Shown piece by piece: positions 29,332-39,761 of a DNA stretch of 64,000 nucleotides (position 1 is the stretch's first letter; the number at the start of each line of letters is the position of its first letter). The stretch spans positions 64,501 to 128,500 of the forward strand of contig NC_009390.2 of assembly GCF_000002875.2 (NCBI RefSeq), written 5' to 3'. A model generated the notes under the pieces. It was not told where the DNA came from. It worked only from the letters and a program-made list of their open reading frames with translations, and did not search any database. Position numbers and translations under genes: made by a program. Source of the DNA: Leishmania infantum JPCM5 (Eukaryota; Euglenozoa; Kinetoplastea; Trypanosomatida; Trypanosomatidae).

Positions 29332-30166
29332 TACCGCATCTGTAGCGGCATGGGACGGTGGGGTCGGCGGAGGACAACAACAGCGGCGACGACGGTAGAC
29401 AAGACAGCCAAGCCGAATCTGATGAAAGGCGGTCGGCGTGCGCGCGTATGGGATCATGTATGGGCCTGTGCACGCAAGCACATACAGCTATGGCGGTTAC
29501 CGATGCACCCCCTTGTACCCTTGGCCAAAGGAAAGGATCAACAGAAGAAAAAGGAGGACGCGAAGGCACTGAGTGCGCACGCATGCAGCGGAGATGAAGT
29601 GCTGGGGGAGGGGATGGGTGAGAGCACTGCCCCTCACCCCACTCCTCTCTCGCTCGCTCTTGTTCTCTATGCTCTTGAGGGCAGACACGATGCGAAGTAT
29701 GGCGGGAGAAAGCACGCGAGGAGGAGGGCTGTCGTGGCCCTTGAGTCGATCTTCGGGCAAGGAGGCGTGCACTGACACACTATCACCCACCCAGCCCTCG
29801 GTGGCTCGCGCTGCACGGCAGAAAATACGCCGGAAAAGCGCAGTCCCGGGTGCCTGCGCACGCTTCGATTGGCACGATCTGCCCCGCGTCACAGCGATGG
29901 AATCGCTGGACCTCTTCTCACGAGCACACGTCTCATCACCCTCAACTCATGACCCGCCCCGCTCACCCTCTTCTTTTCTGCTGTCGTCTCGTCTCTGCTT
30001 CCCGCTGCACGGCGTGCTGGCATGTTTGCCAATCCGAAGTCCTTTGCTAACTCACCTGCCTACACAGAACGGTGGGGGTGGCGGCGCCCCAGAAACCTCT
30101 CAAGAGGGGGACCCGAGAACGCTGGCACCTTCACTATCGCAGACGACGGCCTACGCCGTTCGCGCG
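29332..30166. other. Intergenic region, no separate gene seen
   Basis: The frame of the next gene stays open through much of it, but composition is that of spacer. A pyrimidine tract (about 29965-30005) leads to an AG at 30066-30067. Confidence 0.55.
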
Positions 30167-32212
30167 ATGGACAGCGCCACATGCATCCCGTCTCGTGTTC
30201 TCCACTTACCCGCACCACTGCTGCAGCCACGCGGCTCGAGATGGGCATCCGTGCAGCCGTCGCCCGATCGCGCTAGTCTGCTGCTCTGCGGTCGCCATGA
30301 GTGTCAGCTGCTTTCCGTGTCGTCCTTCGCGCTGCAGGTGCCGCGTGCGGCTGTCTTGGCGCAGCCGTCCAGCAGCATCAGGGAAGAGGACACGCGTCGC
30401 TCGGTGGCGCAGCAGTGGAACGAGCGTGGTTCTGCTCCTGGCAACTCTGCCGTTGGAGGACGGGGACGGTGCATTGTCCTGCCGCAGCCGCACCGCGACC
30501 TCACCTCCTCATGCTGGCTCTCTGCGGGTCTCGACACAGGCAACGAAGACGACGACGAGGCAGCCGCGAGCGACGACATTGCCCCTGGTGCGGTGGTAGG
30601 ACTCGGCGATGCCGCCTCAGTGGTGACGATCATGCGCCCCTCACCCCTCAGCAGAGCATTATCGCCTCATGGCACGGCCGCCAGGTGGCTGCAGGCCACC
30701 ATCTTCCTCAAGGACGAGGAGGACGCGGTGTTTGCGGGGGGCACACCCTTGACGTGGAACCACCAGCGCCATGATCACCACGGTCGCCTCGGCAAGGCCA
30801 CGGCGCTCGGGCGGCCGTGCCAGTGGGGGCGTACTCCGCCGTTAGCACCAGCTTGGAAGGCGGTAGAGGCGGTCCTGCCGTGCAGCTATGTGCCTAGCCA
30901 CTCCAGCGGTGGGCAGACGGACATGCACATCCTCTGCCAGCGCGTGGATGAGGTTTACGAAGGCAGCGGCGTTGCCGCCGGAGGACGCTCCGCGAGACGA
31001 CCGTGCAGTGGCGTGTGGTTAGCCTCGGTGCAACGCGAGTCGGCGTGGCGAGTGCCGTTGGCAATGCCACCCGGAGAAGAAGACGTAATGGACAGCGGTG
31101 GAGATGGTGCTGCTGCGCGCTCTTTAGCAGAGGCGCGGCACGTCGTGCGGCGATCACCGCGCTTGTTCGACGTACGCCGGCGCATGCCGCCTGCCCTCCA
31201 ACACGCTCCACCGCACCAGCCGTCGCACCTTTGCCCCGCAACGATGCCGGCGCCGGCGCATCAGCGCGCGAGTAACGCTGCGACAGGGCCGATGGGTCTT
31301 GTCTTCGCTGCCGCGTTTCGTCGCCACGTTGGCCTCTACACCGCCGCGACAGTCACCCCGACGGTCTTCTTTGAGCTGCCGTCGTGGCTGACGGGAGGCG
31401 GTGGCACTGCCCCCGCTGCCGCCACCTCGTCACCAAGCCAGTGTTCGAGTTGGTGCGTGACGTCTGTGGTGGAAGAGCCATCCCTCGTGGCGCCAGCAGC
31501 AGTCCCGCAAACATCAAACGGTGGTGGCAGCGGCTACTCGTACCTCGTGACGGCGATGCATAATGAGCGGGGCAAGCGGCGGAGCCGTCCTTACCCGGTT
31601 CACGCAAAGGTATCTCATGTCGATGAGTCATGGCAGAGCGACGGGGACAACAACGGCAGCGGCGACGGCAGCTGCTACTGTTCGCCCCTCTCCTCGTCCG
31701 GCAGCTGCTGGTGGCTGCTGTATGACTGCAGGAACCCGTCCCGCCCGGTGTGGGTCGCTGAAGAGGCGCTCGCGGCACCGCCCGCGCTCGACGAGGATGA
31801 CCTATGGCACGATGCGCCCGTAGTGACGGAGTGGCTCGCATCGACGTCGCCCGCGTCTCACGCTAGCCTCCGCCGCAGTCCGGTGTGCGCGACATACGTC
31901 CCGCTTGCAACGACTTCCGCGGAAGGCTCGAGTGCCCTTGGGGTGCTGTCTGCGTGCGGCGTTTGTTTAGTGCTCGATGGTGGGGCGACGATGCCCGACG
32001 GCGCGGGCTTGGATGCGGAGGACGACGACGACGTGGAAGGCGAGGAGGCAGCGGACGTGTTTGCCCCCATCATGTATGAGCTGTCGCCCCCACGCTCTCT
32101 GCTATCACCAACACTCAGCGCTCATCGGGAAGTGATTGCGAAGCCGCCACGGGTGCGGGCGCTGACGTTCACCGACGGCGTGCTTCACTACGCGTGCGAG
32201 GAGGCGCTTTAG
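30167..32212 (+). CDS. Hypothetical protein, possibly beta-propeller-like
   Basis: ATG 30167 gives 681 aa and is the first in-frame ATG after the acceptor at 30066-30067; an in-frame ATG at 29897 would add 90 low-complexity residues. The beginning (WASVQPSPDRASLLLCGRHE followed by CQLLSV) reads like a WD-repeat blade, and later segments (FAAAFRRHVGLYTAATV; CWWLLYDCRNPSRPVWVAEE; VRALTFTDGVLHYAC) have similar beta-strand character. Blades are separated by long Ser/Gly/Ala-rich inserts, so propeller assignment is inference. No catalytic motif, signal peptide or membrane helix is visible. The reading frame itself is well supported by length and codon use. Confidence 0.7.
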   Translation: MDSATCIPSRVLHLPAPLLQPRGSRWASVQPSPDRASLLLCGRHECQLLSVSSFALQVPRAAVLAQPSSSIREEDTRRSVAQQWNERGSAPGNSAVGGRGRCIVLPQPHRDLTSSCWLSAGLDTGNEDDDEAAASDDIAPGAVVGLGDAASVVTIMRPSPLSRALSPHGTAARWLQATIFLKDEEDAVFAGGTPLTWNHQRHDHHGRLGKATALGRPCQWGRTPPLAPAWKAVEAVLPCSYVPSHSSGGQTDMHILCQRVDEVYEGSGVAAGGRSARRPCSGVWLASVQRESAWRVPLAMPPGEEDVMDSGGDGAAARSLAEARHVVRRSPRLFDVRRRMPPALQHAPPHQPSHLCPATMPAPAHQRASNAATGPMGLVFAAAFRRHVGLYTAATVTPTVFFELPSWLTGGGGTAPAAATSSPSQCSSWCVTSVVEEPSLVAPAAVPQTSNGGGSGYSYLVTAMHNERGKRRSRPYPVHAKVSHVDESWQSDGDNNGSGDGSCYCSPLSSSGSCWWLLYDCRNPSRPVWVAEEALAAPPALDEDDLWHDAPVVTEWLASTSPASHASLRRSPVCATYVPLATTSAEGSSALGVLSACGVCLVLDGGATMPDGAGLDAEDDDDVEGEEAADVFAPIMYELSPPRSLLSPTLSAHREVIAKPPRVRALTFTDGVLHYACEEAL

Positions 32213-32918
32213 CTGCCGAGGTGGATGGGGGGGGGGGGAAGAGGCGGAGTCGGGTTGGAGGAGCCGAAGCATTCTCTGTGGCACCCGCGAAATGCCTGGC
32301 CGTCACGCCCCTCTCCCCGCCTGCCCGCCCCGCCAACCTCCGGGGGAACGCGGCGCACGCCTCTTTTCCCTCTGCCGCCAAGACGTCAGCCAAAGGCCAA
32401 CGTGACGAAATCGGAACGATGTAGAAGACGCCAGAGGATGGCGCGCCGTGAGCAGCCTTACCAGGTGTGTCATGGCCGCGACCCACGTGGCGGAGAGGGG
32501 AGAGGGTGCGCCCGGACGGGGCCATGAGGAAGTGGCAAGCGCGTCGGCTCTGCGCTGGCGGACGAAGGGAGAGGAACGGTGTCTACGTGACCTCCCCGTC
32601 GTCCACTCCCCTCCACCGCCGACTATCCTACACGGCCGTGCTTGGGGAGGTGCCGCCATCATCTCCCAGCAACGCATCGTCGTTGACTCCTCACCCCCTC
32701 CAAGCCCTTCGCCCACTTCGTGTACCTCTTCTTTTCGCTACCCCGTCCACCGCCTCCCTCACGCCAGCACCACGTGCGTGCCCACATACGCACACTCCAT
32801 CATTCATAACCGGCTCTTCGAAGCGCAGCTGCCCCACCTATCCCTCCTCCCTCGCTGCAACCCACCGCCTATCTCCACTGGCAGCTGGGGAATCCTGTCG
32901 CTTCCGCGGTTCTCAGCC
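32213..32918. other. Intergenic region, no gene seen
   Basis: Starts with a G10-type run at about 32227. Two acceptor candidates precede the next gene: AG at 32766-32767 and at 32883-32884 after pyrimidine tracts. Confidence 0.65.
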
Positions 32919-33461
32919 ATGCGCTCGTTGAGTCGAGGGCTTTCCCTCGCTGCGAGTGGTCGCCTCGTCTGCGTGTCGCGAAGGTCTTCGGTGACGGCAA
33001 GCACCGCCCTTGCCGCGACGTACGCGTCGGCTAACGCGGTGCCCTGCTCATCGCTGTCGTCGTCCATGGCTGCGTCAGCGCACCGCGCATCCGCGGCGTT
33101 TTTCCACACCTCCCGCGTGCACCGCGCCCCGTCGGACGTGTCGGACGACCTCGCGAAGGATCTGCACGACATCATCTGTCACGACCGCCTCGTCGTCTTT
33201 CTCACTGGCACCCCGTCGCAACCGCGGTGTCGCTTTACAGCGCAGCTGGTGGACCTGCTCGACCAGCTCGGCGTCAAGTATAGCTTTTTCAACATCATGG
33301 ATGACGAGGAGGTTTGCGAGGGGCTCAAGGCGTACAGCGACTGGCCGACGTACCCGCAGGTGTACGTGGACGGCGAGCTGCTCGGCGGCTTCGATATTTG
33401 CAAGACAATGATGCTGGATGGCACGCTGACGACGATGCTGAAGGATAAGCAACTCATCTGA
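32919..33461 (+). CDS. Divergent mitochondrial monothiol glutaredoxin
   Basis: ATG 32919 gives 180 aa. The first 60 are Arg/Ser/Ala-rich without acids, a typical mitochondrial presequence. The rest is a glutaredoxin fold: VVFLTGTPSQPRC, then a helix, WPTYPQVYVDGELLGGFDI and a C-terminal helix. Monothiol glutaredoxins bind a [2Fe-2S] cluster with glutathione or trypanothione and pass it to apoproteins. The active site is CRFT with Cys104 instead of the usual CGFS, and the Lys normally before GTP is Thr. From memory trypanosomatids have a mitochondrial form with CGFT, of which this may be the orthologue. Codons upstream of 32919 are open but begin only with GTG. Confidence 0.88.
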   Translation: MRSLSRGLSLAASGRLVCVSRRSSVTASTALAATYASANAVPCSSLSSSMAASAHRASAAFFHTSRVHRAPSDVSDDLAKDLHDIICHDRLVVFLTGTPSQPRCRFTAQLVDLLDQLGVKYSFFNIMDDEEVCEGLKAYSDWPTYPQVYVDGELLGGFDICKTMMLDGTLTTMLKDKQLI

Positions 33462-34853
33462 CAAGACCGGAAGGGCGGAGGAGGGGAGGACGTTGTGCGC
33501 GGCTGTAGGGTGGTAACGAAGCTGGAGCGGCCGAAGAGAGAGAGGCGACACCCTGCGGCTCCGCTGCCTCCCTCGGTATACGACCACCTCCTACACGCAC
33601 GCACGCATACGCTCAAGCGCGTATTCGTCTGTCGGTGTTGTTTGCAGCACCGTCTCTTTTTCCGCAGCCGCTACTCCGGCGCAGGTGTGGCACCCGCTCC
33701 ACTCCTCATGTGAGCGCTCCACGTAAGAACGGACGTGCAGCACAAATAGGAACGCGAACAGGTAACGGTAAGTGGCAGGAGATGGAAGTATGTAGCGACG
33801 CAGTGTGCGGCAGCGGCGGCGGCGGCGGCTGCTGTCAACATCACCACCCTGGTGCAGCCACTCATCACCTTTTTTGTGCGTGTATGTCTATCTTGGCTGC
33901 AGCCGTTTTGCGCGCCATGCCTAACATCGACATCGATGGACACTCACCTGCAGAGGGAAAAAGAAGTGCGGCCGCATCCGTATAACCTACTGGAGCGGGA
34001 GCGGGAGCGGGGGAGAGACAGGTACGATGCTGATGAGCACGGTGCTAACTGCAAGACGTGTCCCTCCCCCGCCCACCCACCCCGCTATCCCTACGTGTGC
34101 GCAAGCATGTGCATGTGCACGTGAGCCACTCCCCGCAGTGCTTTCATCGGCACACTCTTTCTTGTATCTTGTCGCTATCACTTCCTCCTCTTCGCTCGAC
34201 GCCGATCATCGCCGGACACGCACACACACACACACACACACAGACGCCTCGAGCGCCACTCCACGCATCCGCTCAAGCTCACGTGGACGTGCTGGCAGGC
34301 GTCACTGGCGCGCTGACGTTACCTGTCACCCGCACATGGCAGGCACCTATATGTATACGCTGAAAGACATGGGCACGCGCACACTCGCATGAAGACGATG
34401 AATGGAGGTTCTTTGAAGAGGCTGGCAGTGCTCTCGGACAGCAAGCGCCCACCCCCTTCCTCCCTTCTCTCTCCTCCCTCCCAACGCACACGTCGACAAG
34501 CACAGCGCACAACCAAGCACACGCGCATCAAGCAGACGTGAGCTCTTCTCCATACCTCCCTCCTCTCCGACTACCCAACCTCAACCACCTCCCCCCCCCA
34601 CCACTCCCACTCCCCCTTCTCGCTCTCTCGTGCCTGACCACTCGCACTCAACGATGAGCACGAATACATGCATACGTGCATACACATGCTCCTCATACCC
34701 TCCTCGCCCTCCGTGCGCTCGCTCGCGCACCAACGCCTCACTATCCGCTGAGACGGTGCGGTAGCCGCACCGCTTCACGGAACACACACGTACACGTATA
34801 GAACTCGCGTCTACATCCGTCACCCTCCTTTTCTCAAGACTGCCAGGCTCGCC
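33462..34853. other. Intergenic region, no gene seen
   Basis: CA- and CT-rich spacer with an (AC)n run near 34219-34240. Ends in TCACCCTCCTTTTCTCAAG (AG at 34837-34838), a good acceptor 15 nt before the next ATG. Confidence 0.7.
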
Positions 34854-37847
34854 ATGGGCGGCAGACAAGGTGGTGATGGTGCAACGGGAGCCAAGTCCGC
34901 CGGGCTGCCAGCAGCCGCCGCAGCATCGGCGAAGGCCGATGCGTGGATGGACGCGCTCTGGGAGATCCACTGCGGCACCCCCCTCGCCGGCGCGGTGCGC
35001 TACACCGACGCCATCGTCAAGACCATGTGGGAGGTGTTTCAACCGCTCCTCAGTGAGCTGGATGTATACCCGCTCGCCATTGCCGATGTGCAGCCGGAGA
35101 CGGTGACGGCGACGACAGCCGCCACGGTGCCCTTCACGGACTTTATCGTTCTCCGTCTTATCGAGCCTGCAACGCCTGCCAGACATGGGCACAGACAACG
35201 CGGTGGTGACCATGGGGACGTTGAGGAGGACCCCCAAAACGAGTTTGGCAACGCCTTGACCGCGGTGATGCGCACCGCACTACTCGAGCAGCCTTACATC
35301 GTGCTCTCCCTCGTGGAGTTCTTCACCGCAGTGTGGCTGTACCAGTACGAAGCACGGAAGCTAAGCACGTCGCAGAATGTGCCGCACGGCAAGCGGCGCC
35401 AAGGCGACGGTGGTGCACAACGCGCAAGGTCTCCCACAGTAGCATCAGCGGCATCGCGGGCACCGGCGCTTCGCCGCGTATATGCGGCCGTGAGCGGTGA
35501 TGTGCGCCACGCAACGCCGTTCGACCACCTCGGTGCTGCACAGCTCGGGCGCGTGCTGACGATCAAAGGAACGGTCGTCCGCATGAGCCCGGCGCGCATC
35601 TCGTGTGTGTGTATGTCGTACCGCTGCGGTCACTGCGGCGTCGTAAAGAAGCAGACGACCCAAGACGGCGTGCTCACCTACCCGGGCCCGTGCGCGAGCG
35701 CGCGCTGCCGCGGCTACAAGTGGACTCCGCTAACGGATCAGGCGGTATGCGAGGAGGTGCAGCTGCTTCGGCTGCAAGAGCACACGACCTTCTTTGACGC
35801 GTCCTCATCGCCGGCCTCGCCTAGCGGCGGCAGCGGCGGCAGCGGCGCCACTCAGCAGCACGGCGGTGGTGGCAATAGAGGCAACGCTGGCGGCAGCGAC
35901 AGCCAACGCATGGGCAGTGGTGGCATGCACGTCATGATCGAGGTGGAGCTGCGGGCGCCGTGGCTCGACGCCGTCACGGTGGGCGACTGTGTGTGCGTGT
36001 GTGGCGTCTTAGAGACGCGGCGGGGCGAGGGTAAGCAAGGCGGCGGCATGCAGCAGGTGTGCCTGCGCGCCAGGGCGGTGCGGAGTCTGCGCAGCCAGGA
36101 GACCTCTGCCAGCTCGCCCTCCTTGAGCAGCATCGCAGCTCTGCAGCGCCGCCAACGCGACGGAGCGCTCCTCTCCGCAACTATAGGTCCAGGTGGTTGC
36201 CGCGACGGCCCATGGCGGCTGGCGCACGGCGGCGGATTCGCCGTGCTCGCGGATGGTACCAGCACTGGTGGTGCTCTGCGCGGCGACGGTGAAGGGGAAG
36301 CGGACGACGAGCTGATGCTTGGGGCTGCCGCACAGCTCGGCGGCGTCGGACCCACGGCCATGGCAGCGGCGGCTGCCGCGTCTGCCATCACGGCGCTGCC
36401 GTCTGGCGCCCGTGTCTCCTTCTCCTCCGGGTTCGACACCTGGTCTGCCGAGGAGATGGGGCGCTTCTACGAAGTTGCGCGGCACCCGCAGTGGTTTGCG
36501 CGACTGACGGCCTCAGTGGCGCCGTCGATCTTCGGCATGGAGCTGGTGAAGCAGGCTCTGCTGCTCTCCATTGTCGGCGGCAACCGTGATAAGAATGGCG
36601 GTGAGACGCGCAGCAGCATCCACGTCCTGCTTGTCGGCGATCCCGGGCTTGGCAAGTCACAGCTGCTTCGTGCGGCCTGCGCTGTAGCGCCGCGCAGTGC
36701 GTTTGTGTGCGCGCACACGTCGTCGTCTTGCGGCCTCACCATGACGCTGACGCGGGACCCCGTATCGGGCGAGACGACGTTCGAGGCCGGCGCCGTCGTG
36801 CACGGCGATGGCGGCATCACGTGTCTCGACGAGATCGACAAGGGCGTGCAGGAGCACAAGGCGCTGTTGGAGGTGATGGAGCAGGAGACGGTGAGCCTCG
36901 CCAAGGCGGGCATGATATTCTCCATGCCCGTGCGCACCTCCATCCTGGCTGCCGGCAACCCCATCGGCGGCCGCTTCGACGCGCGCAAGTCCCTCGCCGC
37001 CAACGTGAACCTCTCCCCGGCGCTGCTCACCCGCTTTGACATCATCGCGTGCCTGCGCAACCCCCACGGGAACAGCGGCAAGGCGCAGCAGGCGCTGACG
37101 GACCACATCCTCCAGTGGCATCGCCGTGGCCCCGCGGCTGGGGACGGCGGTGAGGGCGGCAACGGTGACGGGCAGGGCCGCGGACACGGCGCTGGTCCTC
37201 TGCCGCTCCCGCTCGTGCAGCGCTTTCTTCTCTTCTGCCGCTCGCAGTGCCAGCCAACGCTCTGTCGTGAGGCGTGCGACGTCCTGCAGGCGCACTACCT
37301 CGCGCAGCGTCAGCACCTGCCTGAACCGCAGTACGGGCTCGCGCACGGCGCCACGGCTAGCTGTGCTGGTGGTGCGGCAGGTCATCTCTCAGATTCTGGC
37401 AGTGTCTCGGGGCCACTTCCCCGAGCTGCCATGGGGCTTGAGGCTACCGTGACCCCGCGCTACCTGCAGGCTCTCATTCGCGTCGCCGAGGCGCGAGCGA
37501 AGCTGGAGCTGCGCCACGTGGCCACCAGAGAAGATGCCGAGTACGCGGTGCAGCTGCTGCAGTCGTGTCTGAACTCTTTCGACGGTCTTGCCGCGTCGGG
37601 CTCAGCGGCGGATGTCGGCGCAGGCAGGAGGCCCGCAAAGCTGAACCAACGCGATGCCGTGCTGCAGCGACTCAAGCTCGCCATCGTCGAGGACAACAGC
37701 GGCGTCAACCTGCTCACGGAGCAGGCAATCCTGGACGTGTGCGAATCCGTCGGCTGCCGCAGCGCCGCGGCGATGCTCCGCCAGCTGAATGAGCACGGCT
37801 TTCTCTTGCAGAAGGGCAACAATAAGTACTGCCTCCGAGGGTGCTGA
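34854..37847 (+). CDS. MCM8: MCM8-like DNA helicase
   Basis: The 997-aa protein has an MCM N-terminal region with OB fold and zinc finger (Cys258-x2-Cys261-x18-Cys280-x4-Cys285), then an AAA+ core. Walker A is GDPGLGKS with Lys601, Walker B is CLDEID with Asp659-Glu660, and the arginine finger is LTRFD with Arg727. SCGLTMTLTRDP and LAKAGMIFSMPVRTSI resemble MCM8 more than MCM2-7. A winged-helix-like domain closes the protein. MCM8 works with MCM9 in homologous-recombination-linked DNA synthesis rather than origin firing. Gly/Ser/Ala inserts at about 310-360 and 400-510 enlarge it beyond the roughly 840 aa of animal MCM8. The start is the first ATG after a strong acceptor. Confidence 0.88.
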   Translation: MGGRQGGDGATGAKSAGLPAAAAASAKADAWMDALWEIHCGTPLAGAVRYTDAIVKTMWEVFQPLLSELDVYPLAIADVQPETVTATTAATVPFTDFIVLRLIEPATPARHGHRQRGGDHGDVEEDPQNEFGNALTAVMRTALLEQPYIVLSLVEFFTAVWLYQYEARKLSTSQNVPHGKRRQGDGGAQRARSPTVASAASRAPALRRVYAAVSGDVRHATPFDHLGAAQLGRVLTIKGTVVRMSPARISCVCMSYRCGHCGVVKKQTTQDGVLTYPGPCASARCRGYKWTPLTDQAVCEEVQLLRLQEHTTFFDASSSPASPSGGSGGSGATQQHGGGGNRGNAGGSDSQRMGSGGMHVMIEVELRAPWLDAVTVGDCVCVCGVLETRRGEGKQGGGMQQVCLRARAVRSLRSQETSASSPSLSSIAALQRRQRDGALLSATIGPGGCRDGPWRLAHGGGFAVLADGTSTGGALRGDGEGEADDELMLGAAAQLGGVGPTAMAAAAAASAITALPSGARVSFSSGFDTWSAEEMGRFYEVARHPQWFARLTASVAPSIFGMELVKQALLLSIVGGNRDKNGGETRSSIHVLLVGDPGLGKSQLLRAACAVAPRSAFVCAHTSSSCGLTMTLTRDPVSGETTFEAGAVVHGDGGITCLDEIDKGVQEHKALLEVMEQETVSLAKAGMIFSMPVRTSILAAGNPIGGRFDARKSLAANVNLSPALLTRFDIIACLRNPHGNSGKAQQALTDHILQWHRRGPAAGDGGEGGNGDGQGRGHGAGPLPLPLVQRFLLFCRSQCQPTLCREACDVLQAHYLAQRQHLPEPQYGLAHGATASCAGGAAGHLSDSGSVSGPLPRAAMGLEATVTPRYLQALIRVAEARAKLELRHVATREDAEYAVQLLQSCLNSFDGLAASGSAADVGAGRRPAKLNQRDAVLQRLKLAIVEDNSGVNLLTEQAILDVCESVGCRSAAAMLRQLNEHGFLLQKGNNKYCLRGC

Positions 37848-38645
37848 GGTTGGGCGAGAAGTTGAAAGCGTGTTGAAGTAGACGGCAGCGCCGGACGCTT
37901 ACGCCGCTGCATGCATATGTGCTTCTGTGCTACCCCCCCCCCTCATTCTCTTCGCTTCAGCTTCTTCGACGGACGCCGACGCCTCACTGGTCCAGAGCGG
38001 AGGTGTGCGCATACTGTTCTGCTCACATATCGTGTCACTGCGTTTTCCGTACGTCCCGCCCTCCTCCTGCTTCTGCTTGCTCGTCGCGTGCCGGCGCACG
38101 TTTCGACGCACAACGATCGCCGTTGCGCTCTCACTCTCCCACCCCACGTACACAAAGTGAGGCAGGAGAGGCGTGGGGCAGCCTCCAGCCACTCGACACC
38201 TCGCTTGTTCGTTGCCACGTGGCGAGGTGTGGTCGAGAAGCGTGATGACGGGTGCCCCCCCCCCTCTCTCTCCCTCTCCTCCTTTCCTCTCCTGCAGCAC
38301 ACTGCAAAGGCGGACCCCCTACGGCGCAGATGGTGCGAAGAAGCGAAACATCCGCCGCCCATATCTTTTTTGTTGCTCTCCTCTGTTCGCTGTCGGACGC
38401 GCACTGTCGCTCTACAGTCCGTGCGCGATCGTGTCTGCTCTCCCACGCCTCTCGTGATCTCGACGTCGTCGCGGGCCTCTGCGCCACCCCCTCCCCTTAC
38501 CTCGTCCCCCTCTGTCCTCTCCTCTTCGTAGAGCCACCCTGTTTTACGTCGCGGTGATCGCTCGCCGCCCACCACACCTACACCCGTCTCTCACACACCC
38601 CCTCCTCTCTCACAGCGCGTTCGTTATCCTCTTTCGAAGGCATCG
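37848..38645. other. Intergenic region, no gene seen
   Basis: CT-rich spacer; the acceptor for the next gene is CTCTCTCACAG with AG at 38614-38615, 30 nt before the ATG. Confidence 0.7.
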
Positions 38646-39761
38646 ATGCTGAAGAGCTCCATCGTGTTGCTGCGCCGCGGTAAGCCGCGCCCGCGCGCCG
38701 GCATGTTCCCGGAGAAGTATCGCCGTGTGCCGGCGCTGCTGAAGCCGCAGCAGGGTGGCCAGCAGTACTTCAACGAGTTTCTGATCCGCTCTGCCAACGA
38801 CGCGCTAGAGGCACAGCAGCAAGGGTACGGCTCGGCCTTCCGCGCCGGCGGCTCTGGTGCAGCTCGTACCCTTGCCGATGCCAATGCAACCGCAGCGGGC
38901 GGTAGCAATGGTGGCGAGATCAGCAGCGTGCATCCTCGCCTACCGCAGGCGGACATTGATGGAGTGCTGCAGCGCAGCCGTGCCGAAACGATCCAGGAGG
39001 AGCTGAAGCAGCTGGTAGCTCAAGACGGCTTCGTATCACAGCGCGGCTTCAACGAGCGCATGTGGTACGAGCAGGAACATCACCGCCTGCGCACGCATGG
39101 CGATGGCGTGGAAGCAAGCCCGAGCGAAGCGGCTGCGACGACAGCGGCATCCTCGTCGACTGCGGAGGCGGGATCAGCGACGGGAGAGGGGCGCGTGCTG
39201 CCGGAGCGCATCCTCGGCGATGACTACTTTCAGAGTAAGTTCGGTTACTCGCTGCTGAAGGGGCGGTCGCCGGATGCGTCTGCAGCGGCAGACATCGTTA
39301 AGGCCTACGCCCAACTCGATTTGTGGGGCGAGATGCCCACGTACAGCCGGGACTTTGTGTTTCTATACCTGGTGTCGCGCCGCCGCAACACGTACGCCGT
39401 CGCGTACGACTACGATGGCAAGCGGCTGCTGCCGACGTACACGGCAGGTAACCGCGGGCTGAAGGGTGGCGATCGCGGCTTCCGCGGAGACGGCTCGACG
39501 GACAATGGCCACCAAGTGACGAGCATGTACCTGAACGATCTACTGCCAAAGATTCGCGAGGCGCGGGCGGCGAGCGGGCGACCTCTGGGCCGTGGGGAGA
39601 AGATCGATCTTGTCGTTCGCGTGATGGGCTTCTACAATGGTCGGCAGGGCGCCGTGCGGGCGGTGCAGGATCGCAGCGCTGACTTCCGCGTTCGCTACTT
39701 GGAGGATGTGACGCCGTTCCCGCTGAACGGGCCAAAGATGCCGCGTGGTGTCTTCCGTTAA
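38646..39761 (+). CDS. Mitochondrial small-subunit ribosomal protein uS11m
   Basis: The 371-aa protein ends with a recognisable S11 domain (about 237-371). It has a glycine-rich loop in the place of the usual TAGGSGFRG turn (TAGNRGLKGGDRGFRGDG), MGFYNGRQGAVRAV in the position of GPGPGRESAIRA, and the family C-terminus DVTPFPLNGPKMPRG. uS11 sits on the platform of the small subunit near the mRNA exit region. The 235-residue N-terminal extension, rich in Ala, Gln and Arg, begins with a basic stretch (SSIVLLRRGKPRPRAG) suitable as a mitochondrial targeting signal. Large extensions are normal for kinetoplastid mitoribosomal proteins, which compensate for very short rRNA. No sign of damage. Confidence 0.85.
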   Translation: MLKSSIVLLRRGKPRPRAGMFPEKYRRVPALLKPQQGGQQYFNEFLIRSANDALEAQQQGYGSAFRAGGSGAARTLADANATAAGGSNGGEISSVHPRLPQADIDGVLQRSRAETIQEELKQLVAQDGFVSQRGFNERMWYEQEHHRLRTHGDGVEASPSEAAATTAASSSTAEAGSATGEGRVLPERILGDDYFQSKFGYSLLKGRSPDASAAADIVKAYAQLDLWGEMPTYSRDFVFLYLVSRRRNTYAVAYDYDGKRLLPTYTAGNRGLKGGDRGFRGDGSTDNGHQVTSMYLNDLLPKIREARAASGRPLGRGEKIDLVVRVMGFYNGRQGAVRAVQDRSADFRVRYLEDVTPFPLNGPKMPRGVFR

